A program made the translations under genes and the position numbers. A stretch of DNA of 64,000 nt from the NCBI RefSeq assembly GCF_000344805.1, contig NC_020453.1:7792001-7856000 (forward strand). The letters are read 5' to 3'. The notes beneath the pieces are model-generated. The model ran no database searches. It was not told the DNA's origin and worked only from the letters and a program-made list of their open reading frames with translations. This DNA is from Bradyrhizobium oligotrophicum S58 (GTDB lineage Bacteria; Pseudomonadota; Alphaproteobacteria; Rhizobiales; Xanthobacteraceae). Every line of letters begins with the position of its first letter. Position 1 is the stretch's first letter. Shown here piece by piece: positions 21,971 through 30,286 of the stretch.

Positions 21971-23806
21971 ATGGCCGACAATTCGAGCGATAATTCTTCG
22001 AGCCAAGGTTCGAACCAGGGCAAGGGCCCGAACAGCCGCGGCAATGCCGCGCAGAGCAAAACCGATGCGGCTGCGCCGACGGTGGAGCCCACGGTGAAGG
22101 CGAGACGCTCGCGCTTCCTGGTCGCAGCGCGCCCGCTGCCCGGCGTCCAGCCGATGGCGGTCGACGCGATCGCGACGACCCTCAACAACATGCCGGACGT
22201 CCAGATCATCAAGCAGGTCAAGCCGAGCGGCTTCGGCGCATTGTCGGCCGGAGGTGGCAGCGGCGGCATGCCGGAGATCGTCGTTGCAGAAATGGATCCG
22301 GCGCGCGGCGCTGCGCTGCGCGCGAGCGCGCCGCCTAACGTCATCGTCGAGCACGACGCGCTGCTGCAACACGCCGACGACCTGTCGATGGCGTTCAACA
22401 ATGCCATGACGATGCTGCCCGGCATCGGAATCGACGTGAAGCTGCGCGTCGTCGGAGCCGGCGGACAGCCGCTGCCGAAGGCGACGGTCTATGTCTATGG
22501 ACTCGGCTTCCCCGGCCAGGGCGTGACCGACGACAAGGGCGAGGTCACCGTGACCGTGTTCGGCGGACCGCTGGAGACGATCCAGGCGATCTACGTCAAG
22601 CCGGTCGCAAACTACTGGGACCGCATGTTCGAGCGGCCCGCTCTGTCCGATGGCATGACCACGCTGCAGCTGCAGCCGTTCACGGCGACCTTCCAGGGTT
22701 TCCCCGAGTCGCCCTATGTCGGCTGGGGTCAGCAGCTGATGAAGCTGGATCAGATCGATCCATCGCTGACCGGACAGGGCGTCAAGGTCGCCATCATCGA
22801 CTCCGGCTGCGACAGCGGCCATCCGCAGCTGACCCATGTCACGCGCGGCATGGACTTCACCAACAACAAGGACATGGCGAGCTGGACCAGGGACACGATG
22901 TCCCACGGCACGCACTGCGCCGGCATCATCACCGCCGCGACCTCCGGCCAGTTGAAGGCGGTGCGCGGCTTCGCACCGATGGCCGAGGTGCACGCCTTGA
23001 AAGTGTTCCCGGGCGGCCGCTTCAGCGACCTGATCGACGCGCTCGACCAGGCCATCACGCGGCAGGTCGACATCGTCAACATGAGCCTCGGCAGCAGCGA
23101 GGCGTCCGAACTGGTCGCGCACAAGCTGATCGAGGCGCGGCAGAACGGCGTGGCCTGCATCGTGGCGGCCGGCAATGCCAGCGGTCCGGTGCAGTTTCCG
23201 GGCAACCAGCCGTCGGTGCTCACGGTGTCGGCGATCGGCAAGCTCGGCGAATTTCCCGACGACAGCTATCACGCCCGCACGGTCGTGCCCAACATGGTCG
23301 CGGGCGCGATGTTCTCGCCGCGCTTCACCTGTTTCGGACCGCAGGTCGCAGTGGCCGGCCCGGGCGTCGCGATCGTCTCCACCGTGCCCGGCGGCGGCTA
23401 TGCCGCCTGGGACGGCACCTCGATGGCGACGCCGCACATCACCGGCATGGGCGCGCTGCTGCTCGCGCATCATCCGGTGTTCCGTGATGCGGCGAAGGCT
23501 CGCAACGAACAGCGCGTGGCGCAGCTGTTCTCGCTGCTCGCCAGCGCAGGCGTGCGCTATCTCGGCGATCCCACGCGCGAAGGCGTCGGCGTCCCGGACC
23601 TGCAGCGCGTCGCCGGCCTCGGTGCCGCCGCCCAGAGCGGAAACATGGCGACCGCATCGGCGGCACCGCCGCTCGGCGGCACTGTGAGCTTCGGCGTGCC
23701 GTATCAAGGCTCGCCGTTCGCCAACGCCTATCTGCAGCCGGCCCAGATGATCCATCCGGCGCTGCTGCAGAGCTTCCTGCAGATGCGCAGCGCAGGACTG
23801 GTCTGA
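21971..23806 (+). CDS. S8 (subtilisin-like) serine protease without signal peptide
   Basis: 611 residues. A Ser/Asn/Gln-rich start (residues 1-45) is followed by an I9-propeptide-like region (about 45-140), a small beta domain resembling a carboxypeptidase-regulatory or Ig-like insert (about 155-240, LRVVGAGGQPLPKATVYVYG), then the S8 catalytic domain. The triad is complete: Asp in VAIIDSGCD near 272, His in SHGTHCAG near 310, Ser in DGTSMATPH near 482; the oxyanion Asn is in VAAGNAS. No Sec or Tat signal is visible, so it acts in the cytosol or leaves by another route. Start: the ATG at 21971 with AAGGAGAG upstream. It lies 57 bp after the small I9-like gene and is probably co-transcribed. 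Confidence 0.92.
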   Translation: MADNSSDNSSSQGSNQGKGPNSRGNAAQSKTDAAAPTVEPTVKARRSRFLVAARPLPGVQPMAVDAIATTLNNMPDVQIIKQVKPSGFGALSAGGGSGGMPEIVVAEMDPARGAALRASAPPNVIVEHDALLQHADDLSMAFNNAMTMLPGIGIDVKLRVVGAGGQPLPKATVYVYGLGFPGQGVTDDKGEVTVTVFGGPLETIQAIYVKPVANYWDRMFERPALSDGMTTLQLQPFTATFQGFPESPYVGWGQQLMKLDQIDPSLTGQGVKVAIIDSGCDSGHPQLTHVTRGMDFTNNKDMASWTRDTMSHGTHCAGIITAATSGQLKAVRGFAPMAEVHALKVFPGGRFSDLIDALDQAITRQVDIVNMSLGSSEASELVAHKLIEARQNGVACIVAAGNASGPVQFPGNQPSVLTVSAIGKLGEFPDDSYHARTVVPNMVAGAMFSPRFTCFGPQVAVAGPGVAIVSTVPGGGYAAWDGTSMATPHITGMGALLLAHHPVFRDAAKARNEQRVAQLFSLLASAGVRYLGDPTREGVGVPDLQRVAGLGAAAQSGNMATASAAPPLGGTVSFGVPYQGSPFANAYLQPAQMIHPALLQSFLQMRSAGLV

Positions 23807-23833
23807 CGATCGAGACAAGGCAACAGCAAGACG

Positions 23834-23859
23834 ATCCGCCGGCGTCAACGCCGGCGGAT
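23834..23859. terminator. Bidirectional terminator-like hairpin between convergent genes
   Basis: Perfect 11-bp stem (ATCCGCCGGCG / CGCCGGCGGAT) with a 4-nt loop TCAA, between the ends of the S8 protease (23806) and the convergent response regulator (23924). A strong GC stem, but no T-run follows on either strand. Confidence 0.6.
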
Positions 23860-23923
23860 GTCGATTCGAAGCTGGTTGAAGTGCAACAACGCAGCGCCCG
23901 CCGGCATCGCGGAGTGCCGGTCC

Positions 23924-24634
23924 TCAGCGCTGGTGATGAGCCCGCAGACGATGCGCTGCCTGATTGCGCCGGCGCACGTTGAGCTTCTCGAGGATGTTGT
24001 GCACGTGGTTCTTGACCGTGCCGACCTCGATCCTGAGATTTCGCGCGATCTCCTTGTTGGACAATCCCACCTCGATCATCTGCAGGATTTCGCATTCCCG
24101 CGGCGTCAGCTCGCCGAAGCGCGACTTCGTCGCAGGTGTCGGTTGCAGGTGATCGAGCTGTGCCCCGGGTTCAGCCACGATCGAGATCTGTTCGTTGCGG
24201 GGTCCCGCCGTCAGCCGGTCGACCTGGGCGATGACATCGTCGATCGATCCGTCACGCGGCACACAGCCGGCGATGCCGGGGCCGATGGTGGAAAATGCCG
24301 CCGCTGCGATCTCGGGCACGCCGATGGCGAGGATCTCCAGGTCCGGCTGCTCGCGCAGCAGCGCGGTTGCGCGATCGAGACCGTGCCATTCGCCGACGTC
24401 GAGCAGCACCAGATCGGGACGGCCGAGCGCGACCAGGCGGAGCGCGCCACGGTGATCGACGGTGTCGATCACCTCGAAACGGTCGTTCTGTCCCAGCCGA
24501 GCGCCGAGAGCCTCACGAAAGAAACGGGTTTCGCTGACGATGAGAATGCGGGTTTGGCCCGTGGCCGCTTCGGCGATGTCGGCCGCAAGGGAGGGAACCG
24601 GCAGAATGTCGACTTCGACCGCACGTCGCGACAT
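23924..24634 (-). CDS. NarL/LuxR-type response regulator
   Basis: 236 residues. A receiver-like domain (about 30-145) keeps the strand-3 Asp in PDLVLLDVGEW. A NarL-type HTH follows (LTPRECEILQMIEVGLSNKE, then VGTVKNHVHNILEKLNV). The receiver is somewhat divergent: the first acidic pair is not obvious (RILIVSETRFFREAL), so phosphorylation is doubtful. Start: the ATG at 24634 precedes the conserved region; the upstream open frame is not receiver-like. It is convergent with the protease cluster. No histidine kinase lies nearby. Confidence 0.85.
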   Translation of the reverse strand: MSRRAVEVDILPVPSLAADIAEAATGQTRILIVSETRFFREALGARLGQNDRFEVIDTVDHRGALRLVALGRPDLVLLDVGEWHGLDRATALLREQPDLEILAIGVPEIAAAAFSTIGPGIAGCVPRDGSIDDVIAQVDRLTAGPRNEQISIVAEPGAQLDHLQPTPATKSRFGELTPRECEILQMIEVGLSNKEIARNLRIEVGTVKNHVHNILEKLNVRRRNQAAHRLRAHHQR

Positions 24635-25043
24635 TGGAAACTCCCAATTGCAAAAGCGGCGGCAGCGGTCCTGCGTCGCATGCGCGCGCAGGGACCGGGC
24701 GGATTGCACTTGAAATGATGCTGGGAATTGAACAACCTTTGGGCGAAATCTGACCGGCAATCGTGACGAGAACGTGGTCGGTGCCGTCGGGCGCTTCGTC
24801 GCAGCTGATGGCACAAAGCCGGTATGATGCTGCGGGCCAAGAACATCTGCGCCATCTCCTCACGAACGAACCATGGACTTGCAAATGCACCTACAAGATG
24901 TGTCTCGACACGCGGCAAAACGTTCGATGATTTGCCAATGGAACGCACGACTTGACCGGCCGCGCAAACCCGGCTTGCACCAGCCGGCACGATCATTAAA
25001 TTAGGCGATCACCCCACGACCATTTCGAGAACGAAACAGGCCC
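24635..25043. other. Divergent promoter region, response regulator and map
   Basis: 409 bp between two divergent starts. The centre is AT-richer than the flanks and should hold both promoters. No repeat, RNA gene or clear operator was seen. Confidence 0.45.
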
Positions 25044-25868
25044 ATGAGCTATACCGAAACCACTGACACCGCTGCGCGCAAGAACGGCCAGATCAAGCTG
25101 CATGGCGCGAGCGGCTTTGCCGGCATGCGCAAGGCCGGCGCGCTGGTGTCGAAGTGTCTCGATGCGCTCACCGACCTCGTCAAGCCGGGCGTTCCGACCT
25201 CGCGGATCGACGATTTCGTGCGTGACTTCGCCTTCAGCCATGGCGCCTATCCGGCGACGCTGATGTATCGCGGCTATCGCTACTCGACCTGCACGTCGAT
25301 CAACCACGTGGTCTGCCACGGCATGCCGAACGACCGGCCGCTGAAGGAAGGCGACATCATCAATGTCGACGTCACCTTCATCGTCGACGGCTGGTATGGC
25401 GATTCCAGCCGGATGTATGCGATCGGCCCGATCTCGCGCAAGGCGGAGCGGCTGATCGAGGTCACCTACGAATCGATGATGCGCGGCATCGCGGCGGTGA
25501 AGCCCGGCGCCACCACCGGCGACATCGGCCACGCGATCCAGAGCTTCGTCGAGCCGCAGGGCATGAGCGTGGTGCGCGACTTCTGCGGCCACGGCCTCGG
25601 CCGGCTGTTCCACGACGAGCCGAACATCATCCATGTCGGCCGCCCCGGCGAGGGCGTGCTGCTGAAGCCCGGCATGTTCTTCACGATCGAGCCGATGATC
25701 AATCTCGGCAAGCCGCATGTGAAGATCCTGTCCGACGGCTGGACCGCCGTGACGCGCGACCGCTCGATGTCGGCACAGTTCGAGCATTCGATCGGCGTCA
25801 CAGCCGACGGCTGCGAGATCTTCACGCTGTCTGAGCGCCATGGCGAGAAGCCGCTGACGCAGGTGTGA
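25044..25868 (+). CDS. map: Type I methionine aminopeptidase
   Basis: 274 residues, M24 metallopeptidase that removes the initiator methionine in the cytosol. Metal-ligand motifs are present: DVTFIVDGWYGDSSRMY (two Asp), GHGLGRLFHDEPNI (His), FTIEPMIN (Glu) and AQFEHSIGV (Glu). The length is type I without an SH3 extension. It stands alone and is convergent with the DUF3616 gene. It could be the main or an extra copy, since Bradyrhizobium genomes can carry more than one map gene. Confidence 0.95.
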   Translation: MSYTETTDTAARKNGQIKLHGASGFAGMRKAGALVSKCLDALTDLVKPGVPTSRIDDFVRDFAFSHGAYPATLMYRGYRYSTCTSINHVVCHGMPNDRPLKEGDIINVDVTFIVDGWYGDSSRMYAIGPISRKAERLIEVTYESMMRGIAAVKPGATTGDIGHAIQSFVEPQGMSVVRDFCGHGLGRLFHDEPNIIHVGRPGEGVLLKPGMFFTIEPMINLGKPHVKILSDGWTAVTRDRSMSAQFEHSIGVTADGCEIFTLSERHGEKPLTQV

Positions 25869-25912
25869 GCCGCGACTCGCGGCCGCGAGTCCCCGTCGAG
25901 CAACCGCGGAGC

Positions 25913-26980
25913 TCAGTTGCGGTTGCGCTTCGGCAGATCCACCTGCCCGCGATGCGGCGCGCCGTTCGGCAGAGAATCGAACAGCACGACGAACGTCACG
26001 CGATCCGCGCTCGCCTCGAGCACGGCAAGTGCTTCCGCCTTTCCAACCACCGTCTCGCCCTTGATGGTTTCTGCGACTGGCGCCAGCGTGCCCAATTCTT
26101 CCGACGCCCCGCTCGCGGGCTCGACGGCGAACAGCTTGAACGGGACCTCCGGTCCATGTGGCGCGCCGGCGAGCACCAGCAGCCGGCCGTCCGGCAGCGC
26201 CGCGAGATCGCGAATTCCACGTCCGTCGAGCCTGACGGGAACGGCATCCGCCTTCGCGCTGCCCGGCTCGTGCCCCGCTGCGAACAGGTCGGAGACCACA
26301 GCCGATACGAGATAGGCGTTGTCGCCGACCACGGGTGCGCGCAGGCCGAACCACAGCCTGTCACCCTGCGCGGCGACGCCTTCGATGTTCAGCCCGTTCT
26401 CGGATTCGAGATCCTTCGCGAAATACGTATCGACCGGCGTAGCCCGGCGCAGGAGGTCGGACACCCGGTAGGTGGTCTCGGCTTGGCCTGACGCCGCAGG
26501 ATCGGCGTTCACGCGCGCCAGGATGAAGGACGACAGGCGGAACTTGTCCTTCTTGCGCGAGCAGCCATGCGAACCGACGATGTAGAAATAGGGATCGGCA
26601 TACGCCACGCCTTCGCCGTCGAGGTCCTCGAAATCATCCTTCTTCTTGCAGGTCGCGTCCGGCGCGGTGCCGAGTGTCTTCGCGCTCGGCTGCTCGCCGA
26701 TCAGTTCGACGATAGCGCCAGCGGTGATCCGGTCGTTCTCGATGACCGCGCGCTGCGCGGCCCTGCTCTCGTCATTGATCAGGAGGCAGTTGCGCCTGCC
26801 CTGTTGCGGCGCCAGGCATGCGATGCCGCTGAGGTCCTTTGCGGTCTTGTCAGGCTCCTTCAGGAAGGTGCCGGATATGTCGAGCCTGGTGAGCGGGATC
26901 GTACCGGACTGCGCGGCCACCCATGATGTGCCGCCGTCGAGGACCATCAGCGCAGTGAGGATCAGGCATGCCAATCGCAT
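25913..26980 (-). CDS. Exported DUF3616 protein
   Basis: 355 residues with a signal peptide (MRLACLILTALMVLDGGTSW, cleavage near VAA-QS). The mature part fits the DUF3616 family, a predicted beta-propeller with recurring motifs of the SFILARVN, GLNIEGVAAQGDRLWFGLRA and GIRDLAALPDGRLLVLAG type. The molecular role is unknown. Start: the ATG at 26980 begins the signal peptide; upstream residues in the same open frame are Arg/Pro-rich non-family sequence. It is divergent from the Tat-exported dioxygenase with about 175 bp between them. Confidence 0.85.
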   Translation of the reverse strand: MRLACLILTALMVLDGGTSWVAAQSGTIPLTRLDISGTFLKEPDKTAKDLSGIACLAPQQGRRNCLLINDESRAAQRAVIENDRITAGAIVELIGEQPSAKTLGTAPDATCKKKDDFEDLDGEGVAYADPYFYIVGSHGCSRKKDKFRLSSFILARVNADPAASGQAETTYRVSDLLRRATPVDTYFAKDLESENGLNIEGVAAQGDRLWFGLRAPVVGDNAYLVSAVVSDLFAAGHEPGSAKADAVPVRLDGRGIRDLAALPDGRLLVLAGAPHGPEVPFKLFAVEPASGASEELGTLAPVAETIKGETVVGKAEALAVLEASADRVTFVVLFDSLPNGAPHRGQVDLPKRNRN

Positions 26981-27156
26981 TCGATCGTCTCCCGTCAATG
27001 AGCGCGTGCTGAAACATCTCACGGTTGCACGGGCGCCGGCGGGCCGCAATGGCGCCGTCTGCCGCAGATCGGTTCCCGCTCCCCCATCGGCGAAGGTCCG
27101 ATTATTGCCACGCCCCGGTGATTTGACTGCAGCATCAACAGCGCTTGGAGGCACTC

Positions 27157-27957
27157 TTGGCGAAGGCAACACGCCGCGGCTTTCTTGGGTTCGTCTCCGC
27201 GGGCGCCGCGCTGCTCGCACCGGCGGCGCGCGCCGCATCGGATGCCACGGGGTCATCGGGCGCCGACGACGCCTGCATCCTCACGCCGCAGTCCGAATCC
27301 GGTCCGTACTATCTCGACCCCCGGCTGGTGCGCGCCGATATCGCCGAGGACCGGCCGGGCGTGCCGCTTCAGCTGCGCCTTCGCGTCATCGAGGCCGGCC
27401 CCTGCACCCCGATCCCGGGCGCGCGGGTCGACATCTGGCATTGCGACGCGCGCGGCATCTATTCGGGCTATCCGGGCCAGAGCGACAATCACAAGGTGGA
27501 CCAGACCGGCAAGACGTTTCTGCGCGGCACCCAGATGGCCGATACGTCCGGCTGGGCCGGGTTCAGGACGATCTATCCCGGCTGGTACGCCGGCCGCGCG
27601 ACCCACATCCACTTCAGGGTGTTTGTCGACGACGCGACGGTGCTGACCGGACAGACCTTCTTTCCCGAGGCGCTGAACGAATTTATCTACACCAACGTGC
27701 CGGACTACACGGGACGGCCGAAGCAGCGGCTCGTCATCAATGCCAATGACCGCGTCGCCACCGACGCCGATCCGGATCACCGCGCGTATTGCGCGATCAA
27801 GGAAGAGCGCGACCGTTACCTCGCGACCCTCACGCTGGCCATAAGCCGCAAGCCGGCCGCACCGGTGGAGATGCCGACCGGAAAGCTGCCGCCGGCGCCC
27901 TGGATCAAGGACCGCCTGGCGGCGCTGGTGCCTGGATTGAAGCGCAGCCCGTTCTGA
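27157..27957 (+). CDS. Tat-exported intradiol ring-cleavage dioxygenase
   Basis: About 266 residues. The N-terminus has a twin-arginine signal (TRRGFLGF then a hydrophobic stretch ending APAARAA), so the enzyme is probably folded with iron before export. The core matches the protocatechuate 3,4-dioxygenase/intradiol family: GARVDIWHCDARGIYSGY, TIYPGWYAGRATHIHF (Tyr, His and His ligands to non-heme Fe3+). Start: no ATG fits; TTG at 27157 has GGAGG 5 bp upstream, and TTG at 27145 is the alternative. It ends directly at the stop of the convergent MFS gene with no base between. The substrate is unknown. Confidence 0.9.
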   Translation: MAKATRRGFLGFVSAGAALLAPAARAASDATGSSGADDACILTPQSESGPYYLDPRLVRADIAEDRPGVPLQLRLRVIEAGPCTPIPGARVDIWHCDARGIYSGYPGQSDNHKVDQTGKTFLRGTQMADTSGWAGFRTIYPGWYAGRATHIHFRVFVDDATVLTGQTFFPEALNEFIYTNVPDYTGRPKQRLVINANDRVATDADPDHRAYCAIKEERDRYLATLTLAISRKPAAPVEMPTGKLPPAPWIKDRLAALVPGLKRSPF

Positions 27958-29184
27958 TCAGCTCTGCTCGGTGAACGAATAAGCCAGCGCCGCGAGCGGC
28001 AGCGCGGTGCCGAGCGCCGCCGCCAGCGTCCAGCCGCCATGGGCATAGGCGAAGGCACCGATGCCCGAGCCGGCCGCGCCGGCAACGAAGAACGTCGTCA
28101 TGAAGAGCCCGTTGAGCCGGCTGCGCTGTCCGGCGCCGAGCACGAATAGCACGCGGTAGCCGAGGATGAGGCTGAGCTGCGCGCCGCAATCGATCGCGAT
28201 GGCGGCGACCACGAGCATGGCCAATGACCAGTTGGTCCCGAGCGGCGCCAGCAGCGTCAGCGCGAATCCGATCGCGCACAGCAGCATCGCAGCGATCGTC
28301 GCCGGCCTGGTCCAGCCGCGATCGGCAATGCGGCCGGCAACCGGCGCCATGATCGCACCGGCGACGCCGGCAAGCGCGAACAGCGCGATGCCCGTCTGCG
28401 ACATGTGGAAATCGGGTCCCGCCAGCAGCAGCGGCGACGTCGTCCAGAACACGCTGAAGCAGCTGAACAGCGCGGCCTGGTAGAGCGCGCGTCGGCGCAG
28501 CGCCGGGGTGTCGCGATAGAGCTGGACCATCGAGCCGAGCAGCTGGCCATAGCTCAGCCGCGCCTCGGGCTCACGCGGCGGCAGCGCCACGCGCAGCACG
28601 ACGGCCAGTATCACCATGGCGAGCGCCGAGGCTGCATAGATGACGTGCCAGGACGCGTGCGCGGCGACGAAGCTTGCCACCGGGCGCGCCAGCATGATGC
28701 CGAGCATCAGGCCGGTGGTGACGTTGCCGACGGCGCGGCCGCGGATCGCCTCCGGCGCCATGTGCCCGGCATAGGGAATCAGGATCTGCACCGCGACCGA
28801 GCCGAAGCCGATCAGCAGCGCCGAGATCAGGAAGGTCGACGGCTGCGTTGCGAGCGCGGCACAAGCCAGCGCGGCGGCGCCGATGACGATCGTGGTGATG
28901 ACGAGCTTGCGGTTCTCGATGAGATCGCCGAGCGGCACGACCAGCAGCAGCCCCGCGCCGTAGCCGATCTGGCTCATGGTCACGAGCAGGCCCGCCAGTT
29001 GCGGCGGCAGGCCGAGGTCGGCGCTGATCGGCCCAATCAGCGGCTGCGCGTAATAGATGTTGGCGACGATCAACCCGCAGGAAAAGGCCAATAGCAGAGT
29101 GATCCAGGCCGACAGCGAGTCGGCGGAATCGGACGTCACGGTGGTCAATGCAGATGTCTCCCAGGGTCGGACTCGTCCCGCCAT
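27958..29184 (-). CDS. MFS transporter, DHA-type efflux pump
   Basis: 408 residues with about 12 hydrophobic helices. The MFS loop 2-3 motif appears as GDLIENRKLV, and the region before it (VANIYYAQPLIGPISADLGL) is typical of small-molecule efflux permeases. Start: the ATG at 29184 has GGAGGA 6 bp upstream; the frame remains open to 29283 without helices. A strong palindrome lies about 116 bp upstream, suggesting repression by a TetR-like regulator encoded elsewhere. Confidence 0.88.
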   Translation of the reverse strand: MAGRVRPWETSALTTVTSDSADSLSAWITLLLAFSCGLIVANIYYAQPLIGPISADLGLPPQLAGLLVTMSQIGYGAGLLLVVPLGDLIENRKLVITTIVIGAAALACAALATQPSTFLISALLIGFGSVAVQILIPYAGHMAPEAIRGRAVGNVTTGLMLGIMLARPVASFVAAHASWHVIYAASALAMVILAVVLRVALPPREPEARLSYGQLLGSMVQLYRDTPALRRRALYQAALFSCFSVFWTTSPLLLAGPDFHMSQTGIALFALAGVAGAIMAPVAGRIADRGWTRPATIAAMLLCAIGFALTLLAPLGTNWSLAMLVVAAIAIDCGAQLSLILGYRVLFVLGAGQRSRLNGLFMTTFFVAGAAGSGIGAFAYAHGGWTLAAALGTALPLAALAYSFTEQS

Positions 29185-29299
29185 GCCATCCTCCAGCCAG
29201 CCTCGGCGCGACGCACGCGCCCAAGGCTGCTGGAAACTCCGAGATGGCAGAGGCGGGTTGGCCAGACAACGCGAGGAGCGCATCTGGTCAGGACCCAGA

Positions 29300-29323
29300 T
29301 ATAGGAAACGATCGCTTCCTATA
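29300..29323. promoter_or_regulatory. Palindromic operator upstream of the MFS pump
   Basis: Perfect 8-bp arms TATAGGAA (29300-29307) and TTCCTATA (29316-29323) around the spacer ACGATCGC, whose centre CGATCG is itself symmetric. Size and symmetry suit a TetR-family dimer site. It lies in the leader of the MFS gene and no regulator gene is adjacent. Confidence 0.62.
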
Positions 29324-29409
29324 CAAACTCACGTCTGCGTGGGCGCGCCGATGAGCAGGCCGGCACCAAAAATGCCGGCCCCACGTGGGTGACGGCTGGG
29401 CGACGGCGT

Positions 29410-30153
29410 TCATGCTTGGCGGCCGAACAGGCGCGGCAGCAGCATCGGAACCCGCTGCCGGTAGCGCTGATAGCTGTCGCCGAACGCGGCGATCAGGTCA
29501 CGTTCCTCGAACTGCAGCCCGACCAGGATATAGGCCGTGTTGAGCGCAGCAAACAGCAGGTGGCCGACCGTCATCTCCGGTGTCGCCCAGAAGGCGAGCA
29601 GGAAGCCGAGCATCAGCGGATGACGCACCAGGCGATAGAGCAGCGGCGTCTTGAACGGCTGCGCTGGCGCCGCCTTGCCGCGCAGGGCGAAGAAGGCCTG
29701 GCGCAGCCCGGACAGATCGAAATGATCGATCATGTAGGTCGAGGAGAGCACGATCAGCCAGCCGAGCCAGTGGATTCCGGTCAGCACGTTTGCAGCGATC
29801 CCGTCGACCCGCCAGACCGGGATCGGGATCGAGCGCCACTGCCAGAACAGCAGCAGCAGGATCAGGCTCGACAGCAGCACATAGGTGCTGCGCTCGGCTG
29901 CCGCCGGAATGATGCGCGTCCACCATCGCTTGAACGCCGGACGCGCCATGACGCTGTGCTGGAGCGCAAACAGCGCGAGCAGCAGCACGTCGACGACGAC
30001 CGCGTCGACCAGGTTCCCCGCTGCGCCACTGTCGATCGACTTGGATGCGAGCTGGTTGTAATTGCCGACGAAGCCGAGCGCCCACACGAAGGACGCGAGA
30101 AAGGCGGCGTAGCCCGTGGCGGCGTAGAACATGATGAGAAGACGTGCGAACAT
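29410..30153 (-). CDS. mddA: MddA-like methanethiol S-methyltransferase
   Basis: 247 residues, membrane protein with about five helices, NnrU/isoprenylcysteine-methyltransferase type. It matches the MddA family known from Bradyrhizobium and Pseudomonas, which methylates methanethiol with S-adenosylmethionine to give dimethyl sulfide. Family-like phrases are NYNQLASKSIDSG, FALQHSVMARPAFK, HFDLSGLRQ, YRLVRHPLMLGFLLAFW and QFEERDL. The His-Pro pair and the acidic EERDL end are the SAM-binding hallmarks. It is divergent from the BTAD-hydrolase gene. The alternative is a related NnrU-like protein of unknown substrate. Confidence 0.78.
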   Translation of the reverse strand: MFARLLIMFYAATGYAAFLASFVWALGFVGNYNQLASKSIDSGAAGNLVDAVVVDVLLLALFALQHSVMARPAFKRWWTRIIPAAAERSTYVLLSSLILLLLFWQWRSIPIPVWRVDGIAANVLTGIHWLGWLIVLSSTYMIDHFDLSGLRQAFFALRGKAAPAQPFKTPLLYRLVRHPLMLGFLLAFWATPEMTVGHLLFAALNTAYILVGLQFEERDLIAAFGDSYQRYRQRVPMLLPRLFGRQA

Positions 30154-30286
30154 GACTGTTTCCCGGTTTTGTGCCGATGGCGGCGTTGTCGGCGCGAGGG
30201 ATCAAATGATCCGGAGGACGCGCGCCGCGATCGCATTCGAGCGCTATCATCCCACCGTCCCCTGAGCGTCCCCCCCGGACGCCGTC

